Shown here: piece by piece, positions 6,392 through 13,284 of the stretch | Layout: every line of letters starts with the position of its first letter | Position numbering within the stretch: position 1 is the first letter of the stretch | From: Chloroflexota bacterium | GTDB taxonomy: Bacteria > Chloroflexota > UBA6077 > JACQUR01 | Direction of reading: 5' to 3' | NCBI GenBank assembly: GCA_016210245.1 | Contig: JACQUR010000232.1 | Location: 1 to 21,721 of the forward strand | DNA length: 21,721 nt | Notes under the pieces: model-generated | What the model saw: the letters and a program-made list of their open reading frames with translations, nothing else | Databases searched by the model: none | Told to the model about the DNA's origin: nothing | Made by a program: the position numbers and the translations under genes

Positions 6392-7110
6392 CGGTTGGCC
6401 TCCGGTTCAGGACCAGGATCGCCTGCCTGGTCTTCGCCGTTGGCACCCCCCATGATGGGCCACAGTTCTGCGGTAGTTGCGTGCGCCCGCGCAGCTACCG
6501 CCGCAGGCGCTCCTTGCCGAGTCAGGCGGAGCAGGAGCACCGCCACGCGCGCGTACAGCGACCAGACGATCAGCAGCGCCAGCGCGATCGGCCAGCCGCT
6601 GAGTCGGGGCCACAGGGGTGCCGCGGCAGCCACCGGGGCGGTGTTGAGTCCAGGTACGCGTACGCCCGCCTCCTGAATGTAGAGCTGCCGGTCGCCGGTC
6701 ACGGCCAGGTCGGCCGAGGCCTTGGATGCTGCGTGCTGTTCGTCGCCGCGAAAGACTGCCCCGACCGTGACATCTCCCGATGTCCTGATCTGCCAGTCGG
6801 CCGAGGCCAGCCCCTGGTCGTCGGTGACGCCCGCGGCAATGACCACGTCATCGTCCGCGTTGAGGAAGCTCCGCGGGCTGACGAAGGAAACCCTCGCCTT
6901 GGCGATCGGCGCGCCGGCGCTGTCGACCAGTCGCGCTTGCAGCGTGGCTACCTCGCCCAGCGTGGCCGTAGCCGGCGCGCCGATGCTGATCGCCGTTGGC
7001 TCTTGCTCGGCCTGGGCGAGCGCCAGCGCAGGGGGTGCCAGCGCCAGCAGCAGCAGGGCCAAGACTGAGCCAGGTACCAGGTCGCGGATGAGCGCTCGCT
7101 TCTTGTTCAC
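6388..7110 (-). CDS. Secreted Ig-like domain protein with C-terminal membrane anchor
   Basis: A 240-residue protein with an N-terminal signal sequence (basic Met-Asn-Lys-Lys-Arg, then a hydrophobic stretch to about residue 33), a bacterial Ig-like (Big/invasin-type) beta-sandwich at about 37-137, and one transmembrane helix near 170-195 followed by a short cytoplasmic tail. No cofactor-binding motif is visible. The start is GTG, with an excellent AAAGGAG site six bases upstream, and overlaps the NrfD stop as GTGA. Its stop overlaps the cytochrome c start. Strict coupling between the membrane subunit and the cytochrome suggests a structural or docking role in the same complex. No specific family or function is recognised. 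Confidence 0.82.
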   Translation of the reverse strand: MNKKRALIRDLVPGSVLALLLLALAPPALALAQAEQEPTAISIGAPATATLGEVATLQARLVDSAGAPIAKARVSFVSPRSFLNADDDVVIAAGVTDDQGLASADWQIRTSGDVTVGAVFRGDEQHAASKASADLAVTGDRQLYIQEAGVRVPGLNTAPVAAAAPLWPRLSGWPIALALLIVWSLYARVAVLLLRLTRQGAPAAVAARAHATTAELWPIMGGANGEDQAGDPGPEPEANR

Positions 7111-8528
7111 AGGGTACTCCTTTCCGGCAGGGGTCCGACCTGCAGTCGGCCGGCTCCTCGCACCCCCGCCGCTTCCGGCACAGGCTCGGGGCCGCGGTGT
7201 TCAATGACCTCCCAGAGCGACACGACCGGGAACAGCTGGGCGAAGACGGAGATGATCAGCGCAAACAGGGCAAAGGCGCCGGCCAGGATCGACCACTCCA
7301 CCCAGGTCGGGCTGTAGCTAGCGGGTTGGTAGGGCATGAGCGGCACGCGGAAGCCGCCCACCACGATGAGGTACCGCTCGATCCACATGCCCACCAGGGC
7401 CAACACCGCGGCCACCACCACTCCGGAAACCGTGCGTGTCCGGGGATACAGGATGATCAGCCCCGGCAGCGCGATGCTGCCCAGGATGTAGAACCAGAAC
7501 AGGGGCGCCAGCGGACCCACCATGAGCTGCTGGAAGTTGAAGGGTGTCCCTTCCGCCATCTTGTAGCCCGTGACGGCGTACTCGGACAGGTTGAAGTAGA
7601 GCATGATCAGGGTGAAGGCCCCCAGCAGGTAGCCCAGGTTCACAAACTGGGTCCTGGTGATGTACTCCTCGAGGTGCAGCAGTTTCCGAAGGACGGCCAT
7701 GAGGACGATGATCGCGGCGATGCCGGAGTAGATGGCGCCAGCCACGAAGTAGGCGCCGAAGACAGTGCTGTTCATGGGCTCGCGCAGGGACATGGCGAAG
7801 ATCCACGACACGACGGTGTGGACCGAGACGGCCACGGGGATGATCACGATCATCATGATGGTCATAGCCGCCTCCAGGGTCTGCCGATGTTCGGCCGAGC
7901 CGTTCCAGTCGAGCGCCGCCGTGGCGAAGAACCACCGCTTCCAGCGGGCGGCTGTCGGCCCGAGCCGATCCCGGCAGCGCGCGAAGTCCGGGATGAGCGG
8001 CAGGTACAGGTAGATAGTGCTGCCTGTCAGATAGGTAGTAATGGCCAGGATGTCCCACATGAGCGGCGATTGCCATCGGCCGAAAATGAACAGGTTGAAG
8101 ATGCGCTCCGGTCGTCCCATGTCGATGAAGGGAAAAAGCGCTCCAACCAGCAGCGCAACGACGGTGATGAGCTCGGCCATGCGGGTGATGGAGAGCTGCC
8201 AGCGGGCCTTGGTAGCGCGCAAGATGGCAGACAGCAACGTGCCGGCGTGGCTGATGCCGATGAAGAACACGAAGCAGATGATGTACAGGCCCCAGGAGAT
8301 GCGGTCGCGGACGCCAGCGACGATCAGGCCATACTCAAGCTGGCGGCTGTAGGCGTAGAGCGCCCAGGCGATCACGACCAGAAGAAAGGCGAGCCAGGCC
8401 CAGTACCGCCAGCCCGTGCCGGCCAGTGGGGCCAGGACGCGCTGCTCCAGGCGCTCGCGCCACTCGGCTGGCGCGTGAACACGCGCCTGTGCCGGCTCGC
8501 TGACGCTCCATCCCGCTCCCACTCGCAT
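7107..8528 (-). CDS. nrfD: NrfD/PsrC-family quinol-interacting membrane subunit
   Basis: Polytopic membrane protein expected to exchange electrons between the quinone pool and the Tat-exported ferredoxin encoded just upstream. The 473 residues form about ten hydrophobic helices. NrfD/PsrC-like features include the Ser-Trp-Gly-Leu-Tyr-Ile segment, Gly-Ile-Ser-His-Ala-Gly early in the protein, Asp-Met-Gly-Arg-Pro-Glu-Arg between helices, and a conserved-looking Val-His-Thr-Val-Val-Ser-Trp later. Length fits the longer PsrC/HybB/ActC-type members rather than short NrfD. The ATG is preceded by GGGAGT about seven bases upstream and lies 21 bp after the ferredoxin stop. The family also occurs in tetrathionate, polysulfide and alternative complex III enzymes; the gene symbol marks family only. 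Confidence 0.9.
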   Translation of the reverse strand: MRVGAGWSVSEPAQARVHAPAEWRERLEQRVLAPLAGTGWRYWAWLAFLLVVIAWALYAYSRQLEYGLIVAGVRDRISWGLYIICFVFFIGISHAGTLLSAILRATKARWQLSITRMAELITVVALLVGALFPFIDMGRPERIFNLFIFGRWQSPLMWDILAITTYLTGSTIYLYLPLIPDFARCRDRLGPTAARWKRWFFATAALDWNGSAEHRQTLEAAMTIMMIVIIPVAVSVHTVVSWIFAMSLREPMNSTVFGAYFVAGAIYSGIAAIIVLMAVLRKLLHLEEYITRTQFVNLGYLLGAFTLIMLYFNLSEYAVTGYKMAEGTPFNFQQLMVGPLAPLFWFYILGSIALPGLIILYPRTRTVSGVVVAAVLALVGMWIERYLIVVGGFRVPLMPYQPASYSPTWVEWSILAGAFALFALIISVFAQLFPVVSLWEVIEHRGPEPVPEAAGVRGAGRLQVGPLPERSTL

Positions 8529-8549
8529 GTCGTACTCCCTTCACCCGTG

Positions 8550-9446
8550 TCAGCCCGCCCCGTCCCGCCGCCACTGCGCGGAGCCCGGCGCCACCTGCCA
8601 CGGCCACTCGGTGGCCTTGCGTCCCACGCGGCGCGGGTCTCGCCCGACCTGTTGCCCAGAGCCGGGGATGTAGAAGACCCGCGGCTCCGTCCCCAGGTGC
8701 TCCTTCAGGCGGTACGCGGCGTTCTCGGAGATGAAGCGCGAGAAGGCCACCACGTGGCTGCCGTTGGTGGCTAGATCCTCCTCCAGGTCGCCATAGTAGA
8801 TGGCGCCGTTAGGGCAGGCCTGCACGCAGTACGGCCGGCGACCTGCCCGGGCCAGGTGCGGGCAGAAGTCGCACTTCATGACCGTGCCCTTGTAGGCAGG
8901 CGACTCGTTCTCTGGATCGTACTGGGCGAGCTTGGCCTCGGCGGGCTGAGGTGGCTCGCCCCAGTTGAAGAAGCGGCGGTCGTAGGGACACCCCTCCATG
9001 CAGATGCGGCAGCCAATGCAGCGCTCCTGGTCGATCAAGACCACGCCCTCGGGCGTCGAGAAGGTGGCGCCGACCGGGCAGAGGTTAGTGCATGGCGGGT
9101 TCTGGCACTGCTGACAGGGAGTAGGAATGAACTGCGTGCCTCCCCCAGGCAGGTCGGCCTCGTAGACCTGGATCCATTCCATTGGCTCGGGGGCGTAGTG
9201 CCCCCCAATGCACGCCTCGGTGCATTGGGGGGGCTTGCCCACCGACTGGCACCCGTCGCACTGCCGCAGATCGATGATCATCGCCCAGCGGCGCAGGCGG
9301 ACGGTTGGCGAGCCGGTTGGCGGTTGCGGTCCCGCACCAGCGACGGCTGACCCCGCTGCGACCGCGGAGGCGACGACAGCTCCAGCACCACCGGCCACGG
9401 CCAGGCCTAGCAGACGACGGCGGGTCACACGTGCGGTCACGCTCAT
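8550..9446 (-). CDS. Tat-exported [4Fe-4S] ferredoxin subunit (PsrB/NrfC-like)
   Basis: Extracytoplasmic multi-cluster electron carrier that pairs with the NrfD-like protein. A Tat signal (RVTRRRLLGL, arginines 9-11) is followed by an Ala/Gly-rich hydrophobic stretch to about residue 38. Four cysteine sets follow: C63-x2-C66-x8-C75-x3-C79, then CQQCQNPPCTNLC, CIGCRICMEGC, and CDFC with a later YCVQAC. The first set is unusual, with eight residues where classical ferredoxins have two. The codons for that region form a 13-bp inverted repeat (9201-9232). At 298 residues it is within the PsrB/TtrB range. It is the first gene of the five-gene minus-strand operon, behind a 249-bp regulatory gap. 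No molybdenum catalytic subunit accompanies it. Confidence 0.9.
   Translation of the reverse strand: MSVTARVTRRRLLGLAVAGGAGAVVASAVAAGSAVAGAGPQPPTGSPTVRLRRWAMIIDLRQCDGCQSVGKPPQCTEACIGGHYAPEPMEWIQVYEADLPGGGTQFIPTPCQQCQNPPCTNLCPVGATFSTPEGVVLIDQERCIGCRICMEGCPYDRRFFNWGEPPQPAEAKLAQYDPENESPAYKGTVMKCDFCPHLARAGRRPYCVQACPNGAIYYGDLEEDLATNGSHVVAFSRFISENAAYRLKEHLGTEPRVFYIPGSGQQVGRDPRRVGRKATEWPWQVAPGSAQWRRDGAG
9201..9232. repeat. 13-bp perfect inverted repeat inside the ferredoxin gene
   Basis: Arms 9201-9213 (CCCCCCAATGCAC) and 9220-9232 pair perfectly around a 6-base loop. The repeat coincides with codons for Pro-Pro-Gln-Cys-Thr-Glu-Ala-Cys-Ile-Gly-Gly in the first iron-sulfur motif. Confidence 0.9.
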
Positions 9447-9695
9447 GCTTCTCTCTGGGCCACCCAGCGGGCGGCGTTTGGATCACGCCTATTGTCGTTC
9501 CTCCCATGGCTGCCTGGTGAGCGGGAGAGCGCGCAAACTTGCGCTGGGGGTGTCATGAAAGGAAGCAGTTCTGGGAGCGGCCTGTGTCATGAAAGACCGC
9601 AAGGGAGCCGCAACGACGGACAGATTGGTGCGCGGCTATCGGCGCGCCGGAGCGCTTTGCCATGGGGTGGCTATCTATAGGCGGCGCAGGGGGGA
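9447..9695 (-). promoter_or_regulatory. Regulatory gap upstream of the ferredoxin/NrfD operon
   Basis: This 249-bp gap separates the response regulator stop from the ferredoxin start. It contains an inverted repeat GCGCAA-AC-TTGCGC (9531-9544) and a 12-bp direct repeat GTGTCATGAAAG (9550-9561 and 9584-9595) whose copies are 34 bp apart. I cannot identify a convincing sigma-70 promoter; the site before the ATG is a weak AGAGAAG. No gene is supported here. The repeats are candidate binding sites for the NarL-like regulator encoded next door. Confidence 0.5.
9550..9595. repeat. Pair of 12-bp direct repeats (candidate operator)
   Basis: GTGTCATGAAAG occurs identically at 9550-9561 and 9584-9595, each with a palindromic TCATGA core. 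The 34-bp spacing is about three helical turns, which would place two bound dimers on nearly the same face. Confidence 0.65.
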
Positions 9696-10352
9696 TCAGT
9701 CGGGCTCAGCCTCGAGCAGTCCATGCTCGAAGGCGTAGCGGATCAGGGCGGCCCGACCGTGCAGACCAAGCTTCTCCATGGCCCGCGTCTTGTAGGTTTC
9801 CACCGTGCGCGCGCTGAGGTAGAGCTGCTCGGCGACCTGCTGCATCGTGTGACCCTGGGCCACCAGACGCAGCACCTGGCTTTCTCGCTCCGAGAGCGGC
9901 TCGCCTCCCGGAGGCGGGGCCGGGTCCCGCGGCCCCCACCGTTCTTCTACGAGATGCTTGGCCAGGCTGGGATGCAGGTAGACCTCCCCGCGACCAACAG
10001 CCCGCACGGCCTCCAGCAGCTCGTGGCCGCTCGAGCGCTTCAGAGCATAGCCCGAGGCACCGGCGGCCAGGGTCTGCTGCAAGTAGGCAGGGTCGTCGTA
10101 CTGGCTGAGGATGAGGACGCGAACGGCCGGCACTTCTCGCCTAATCTGCTGCACTGCCTCCAACCCGCTTCCTGGCATCCGAATGTCGAGCAGGACTATG
10201 TCCGGTCGGACCTCGCGCACGAGGCGCACGGCCCCCTCCGCTGTCTCCGCCTCGCCGATCACCTCGAGATCCGGGCATCCAGCCAGCAGCGCCCGCAGGC
10301 CAGCCCGCAGCACGCCGTGGTCATCAGCCAGTACGATGCGCAACTTGATCAT
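9696..10352 (-). CDS. NarL/LuxR-family response regulator
   Basis: DNA-binding partner of the histidine kinase encoded upstream. The receiver domain (residues ~3-120) has the acidic pair D10-D11, phospho-acceptor D56 in Leu-Leu-Asp-Ile-Arg-Met-Pro-Gly, S83 and K105. The C-terminal LuxR-type helix-turn-helix (~148-210) begins Leu-Ser-Glu-Arg-Glu-Ser-Gln-Val-Leu-Arg-Leu-Val-Ala-Gln-Gly and includes Ala-Arg-Thr-Val-Glu-Thr-Tyr-Lys. The start at 10352 was chosen because GGAGGAG lies five bases upstream and the protein then begins directly with the receiver domain. It overlaps the kinase gene by 29 bp, implying co-translation. At 218 residues it is a standard NarL-type regulator. Its probable targets are the operon immediately downstream and perhaps the reductase and transporter genes. 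Confidence 0.95.
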   Translation of the reverse strand: MIKLRIVLADDHGVLRAGLRALLAGCPDLEVIGEAETAEGAVRLVREVRPDIVLLDIRMPGSGLEAVQQIRREVPAVRVLILSQYDDPAYLQQTLAAGASGYALKRSSGHELLEAVRAVGRGEVYLHPSLAKHLVEERWGPRDPAPPPGGEPLSERESQVLRLVAQGHTMQQVAEQLYLSARTVETYKTRAMEKLGLHGRAALIRYAFEHGLLEAEPD

Positions 10353-12732
10353 GGATCTCCTCCACGCGGCCATTTCGGCCCACAGGCACCTCCAGGTAGA
10401 CCGTGGTACCGGCACTGGGCGCCGTCTCGACGGTGAGACTTGCCCCAATCAGGGCCGCCCGCTCCTGCATGCCGGCCAGGCCCAGGCGGGCATCAAGGGG
10501 GGCTGCGCGCACGGTGGCCAGCTCGAACCCCTGTCCATCGTCCTCCACAACCACCACCAGCCTGCCGTCCCGTCGCTGCAGCGAGACGCTGACACGCTGC
10601 GCATGCGCATGCTGCACGACATTCGTGAGGGCTGCCTGGACGACTCGGTAGATCGCCGTCTCCGCGGCGGGCATGAGGCGAAAGTGCTCGAGTCCTGCTG
10701 CGGCAAAGTCGATTGCAAGGTTGGACCGCTGGGCGCACTCTTGCACGTAACGCTGGATGGCGGCGACCAAACCCAGGTCATCAAGCACGCTCGGGCGCAG
10801 CTCTACCGCCAGATGATGCACGGCGGCCAGAGTCTCGGCAGCGACACCCTGCAACTGCCGGGCGAGATACGTCGCGGCGTCCGAGCCAGGGCGGGTCGAC
10901 GCCAATCGCTCCAGGCCCAGCCGAAGCGAGGCCAGTGCCTGGCTCGTCTCGTCGTGCAACTCCTGAGCCAGACGTCGCCGCTCCTCCTCTTGCGCGTCCA
11001 TCACCCGCTGGAGGAGTTCGGCGCGCTCCCGTTCGCGGGCACGAAGGCTCTGGTACAGCCGGGCATTGGCCAGAGCCATGCCGACCTGCTGGCCAATGGC
11101 CGCCAGCGTGGATAGCTCTTGTTGCCGAAAGTGATCGGCGCGCATGGATCCGAGGTACAGGACGCCTTGAACCTGCTCACCAGTCAGCAACGGCAGGGCC
11201 ACGGAGGACCGCACGCCCGCCGCTCGGCAGGCGAGCGACGCTACACCATGTGCTGCTCCTTCCGTCACGATTGGCTGGCCGCTCGCCGCCGCGGCAGCAC
11301 AGGGGCAGCGCTCACCACACAGACTAGCTCCTCGCGTCGCGGACGCAAAGCCGCTGGCCGCAGCTAGCTTCAACGGGCTTCCCTCCGTTTCTGCGACCCA
11401 GAAGCAGCCCAGTTCCGCGCCAGCGATACCTATGACGCGCTCCAGCGTACGCTCCAGCATTTCCTGCACCTCGAGTGATCCGCTCAAGGTCGCGGCGATG
11501 ACGTTCAGGTCCGCCAGTTCGCGGTTGCGGCGCTCAAGTTCGGCGGTGCGAGTAGCCACCCGTCGCTCCAGTTCGCGGTTCCACTCAGCCACCTCGGCCA
11601 TGGAGGCTTGCAGCCGCTGGCGCATCGTCTCGAACGCTCCGGCCAGGATGCCGAGTTCGTCTGTACGTTCCAGTCGCACCGGCTCATCGAGTTTGCCAGC
11701 AGCGAAGAGTTCGGCAGCCACGGTCAGGTTCCGCAGTGGGCGCACCACTCGTCGCACGTCGAACCAGGCCACGGCTGCGGCGAGCAGCAGCGCCGCGAGA
11801 CCGAACAGGCCGAGCCGTTGCTGGAGTTGGAGCGGTCCCGCGACAACCACGTCTCTTGGCTGCTCCAGCACGATACCCCAGGATGGCAGCATCGACGAGG
11901 ATGCGTAGGCAACCATGTGGCTGTCCCATTCTGCAGCCAGCGTAGCCTCGTGGATGCGATAGCCCGCCCTGTGACCCGCTATCAGCTCCGCCAGGAGCTC
12001 TTGGTGGTCGCGCGACGCCGCAGATCCATAGCCCTGATCGCCAGCGAGAAGCTGCCCTTCGGCATCAACCAGTTGGACGCGCAGTCCGTCGCCCGGTGGC
12101 ACAGAAGGCAGCAAATTGAAGGCTGGATGGCTGGGATCCAGCTCCGCCATGAGGGCCCCAACGATCTGGCCACTCGCATCCTTCAGCGGGGCCGCCAGAC
12201 AGGCGTACGCCTTCTCTGCGTTCCCTGGCGGCCGGAACTGCCTGACTTGTGATTGGCCGGAGCGGAGGGCGGCCTGGACGCTTGGATGGCCGAGTGGTGT
12301 TCCGATGACCACATCAAATCGACTCGGGTCAGTCCAGAGAGTGTTCCCCGAGGCGTCCGCCAGTGTGACAATGGCGAAACTCCCCAGTTCGAGGCGCAGC
12401 TCCGCCAACTGGCGGCGCTGAACGGAGGTGAGGGGTCGCCCTGGGTCGACCTTGACAGCAGGGGCGCCTCGTTCCAGCGTCGCGAGCGCGTAGCGGAGCG
12501 CGTCATCGACGCGACCTACCAGCACCTTGGCGAGCATCACCCGCTCGCGATAGGCTGCCTCGGTGCTCTCCCGGATAGTCCAGAGCGCGACGACACCGAA
12601 GAGCAGCAGGATCAAGATCACCCCGAGCGCCACGTTGGCCACAATGCGGCGCCCCAGCGGAAGCGACCACACAGCTCCTGAGGTGCGTCGCCGGCATCCG
12701 GAGAGATGGGCCGAGTGCCTCTCCGCCTCCAT
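10324..12732 (-). CDS. NarX-like sensor histidine kinase (Cache-HAMP-GAF-HisKA_3)
   Basis: Membrane sensor that should phosphorylate the adjacent NarL-like regulator. Order of parts in the 802-residue product: TM1 ~30-53, a double-Cache-like extracytoplasmic domain ~55-300, TM2 ~305-325, HAMP ~326-378, a coiled coil, GAF ~410-560, a HisKA_3 dimerisation domain with the likely phospho-His near 592 (Gln-Glu-Leu-His-Asp-Glu-Thr), and a HATPase_c domain with Glu-Asp-Asp-Gly-Gln-Gly. The GAF domain contains Ser-Leu-Cys-Gly-Glu-Arg-Cys-Pro-Cys (~472-479) and a further Cys (Leu-Ala-Cys-Arg), a possible metal or redox site. ATG 12732 is preferred to a TTG at 12771, because AGGGGGG lies five bases upstream and the TTG overlaps a good -10 box. 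The ligand is unknown; nitrate is suggested by context only. Confidence 0.92.
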   Translation of the reverse strand: MEAERHSAHLSGCRRRTSGAVWSLPLGRRIVANVALGVILILLLFGVVALWTIRESTEAAYRERVMLAKVLVGRVDDALRYALATLERGAPAVKVDPGRPLTSVQRRQLAELRLELGSFAIVTLADASGNTLWTDPSRFDVVIGTPLGHPSVQAALRSGQSQVRQFRPPGNAEKAYACLAAPLKDASGQIVGALMAELDPSHPAFNLLPSVPPGDGLRVQLVDAEGQLLAGDQGYGSAASRDHQELLAELIAGHRAGYRIHEATLAAEWDSHMVAYASSSMLPSWGIVLEQPRDVVVAGPLQLQQRLGLFGLAALLLAAAVAWFDVRRVVRPLRNLTVAAELFAAGKLDEPVRLERTDELGILAGAFETMRQRLQASMAEVAEWNRELERRVATRTAELERRNRELADLNVIAATLSGSLEVQEMLERTLERVIGIAGAELGCFWVAETEGSPLKLAAASGFASATRGASLCGERCPCAAAAASGQPIVTEGAAHGVASLACRAAGVRSSVALPLLTGEQVQGVLYLGSMRADHFRQQELSTLAAIGQQVGMALANARLYQSLRARERERAELLQRVMDAQEEERRRLAQELHDETSQALASLRLGLERLASTRPGSDAATYLARQLQGVAAETLAAVHHLAVELRPSVLDDLGLVAAIQRYVQECAQRSNLAIDFAAAGLEHFRLMPAAETAIYRVVQAALTNVVQHAHAQRVSVSLQRRDGRLVVVVEDDGQGFELATVRAAPLDARLGLAGMQERAALIGASLTVETAPSAGTTVYLEVPVGRNGRVEEIHDQVAHRTG

Positions 12733-12761
12733 GCTGGCCCCCCTGGACCAAGTCAGGTTAG

Positions 12762-12767
12762 AGTATA
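12762..12767 (-). promoter_or_regulatory. Candidate -10 box of the kinase/regulator promoter
   Basis: Read on the minus strand this is TATACT, preceded by TTGT. It would start transcription near 12755, giving a leader of about 23 bases with the AGGGGGG ribosome site. No good -35 hexamer is seen 16-18 bp upstream (CGCTAC), which suggests activator dependence. Confidence 0.5.
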
Positions 12768-12804
12768 ACAAGACCGCTTCGACGGTAGCGGCATAATCCG
12801 CAAC

Positions 12805-12820
12805 TGGTGACCGGTTACCA
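12805..12820. promoter_or_regulatory. 16-bp near-perfect palindrome upstream of the kinase promoter
   Basis: TGGTGACCGGTTACCA pairs at seven of eight positions (9/16 mismatch only at 12809/12816). It is centred about 57 bp upstream of the predicted transcription start, a typical activator position. Confidence 0.45.
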
Positions 12821-12914
12821 CCTTACGGCTCCGTGCGCGCCGCGCGAAACCCGTGTGCCGCCAGCGGCAGGCAGCACGAGCCGCTGGCCCACGACCTCCG
12901 GAGTCTTTGCTGGC

Positions 12915-13061
12915 CTATGCCTGCGCGCCTCGGCGCAGGGAGCGCGCGGCGCGCGGGCTGAAGACGCGGTAGGCAAGGAGCTTCACGCGGTCGTTCACGA
13001 GGAACCAGGCCAGGGCGTATCCCCACACCAGGAGCGCCCACTCCCAGCCGATGGGCGGCAT
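12915..13061 (-). pseudogene. C-terminal remnant of a P-type ATPase (proton-pump-like)
   Basis: A 48-residue open frame beginning Met-Pro-Pro-Ile-Gly-Trp-Glu-Trp and containing one apolar helix followed by Trp-Phe-Leu-Val-Asn-Asp-Arg-Val-Lys-Leu-Leu-Ala-Tyr. That ending is characteristic of the last helix and tail of P3A-type (H+-translocating) P-type ATPases. The remaining 800 or so residues are absent, and the upstream sequence holds a short scrambled frame and then the insertion sequence. It is best read as the leftover 3' end of a deleted gene. A functional micropeptide cannot be excluded but there is no ribosome binding site of note. Confidence 0.6.
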
Positions 13062-13284
13062 CAGCAGGCCGCGGTGTCTGCATCCGCCTTATAGGCCGCA
13101 GGGAGCGAGCCATCGCCGGGGGAGGGGTTCTCCGACGCCGGCAAGAGCGTCGGTCGCACGAGAGCCATGGTCACTTCCCACTCGGCCACAAGCCACATTC
13201 CGGGCGTGGTCAGGTAGGAGGCCTCACACCGCGACCGATGCCGGAGGGCGACCAAGGCAGACGGCTGCTACCCGGGTCGGATGG
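13062..13284 (-). other. Degenerate sequence between ATPase remnant and insertion element
   Basis: The minus strand has a 64-codon open frame from a TTG at 13255, bounded upstream by TAG (13268). A patch of it (Tyr-Leu-Thr-Thr-Pro-Gly-Met-Trp-Leu-Val) weakly recalls the 'TxPGxW' segment of YtkA/CopC-like domains. The rest does not. Its stop overlaps the ATG of the ATPase remnant. Probably relic coding sequence from genes lost here. Confidence 0.3.

Noticed and set aside
7197..8774. 525-codon open frame antisense to the NrfD-like gene
   Set aside because: It is rich in His, Asp and Gln with no fold signal and lies opposite a clear ten-helix protein.
9492..9680. 62-codon plus-strand open frame in the regulatory gap
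   Set aside because: It has no ribosome site or domain and overlaps the direct repeats upstream of the ferredoxin operon.
12769..12771. TTG at 12771 as the kinase start codon
   Set aside because: It overlaps the TATACT promoter box and has no Shine-Dalgarno sequence. ATG 12732 has AGGGGGG at proper spacing.
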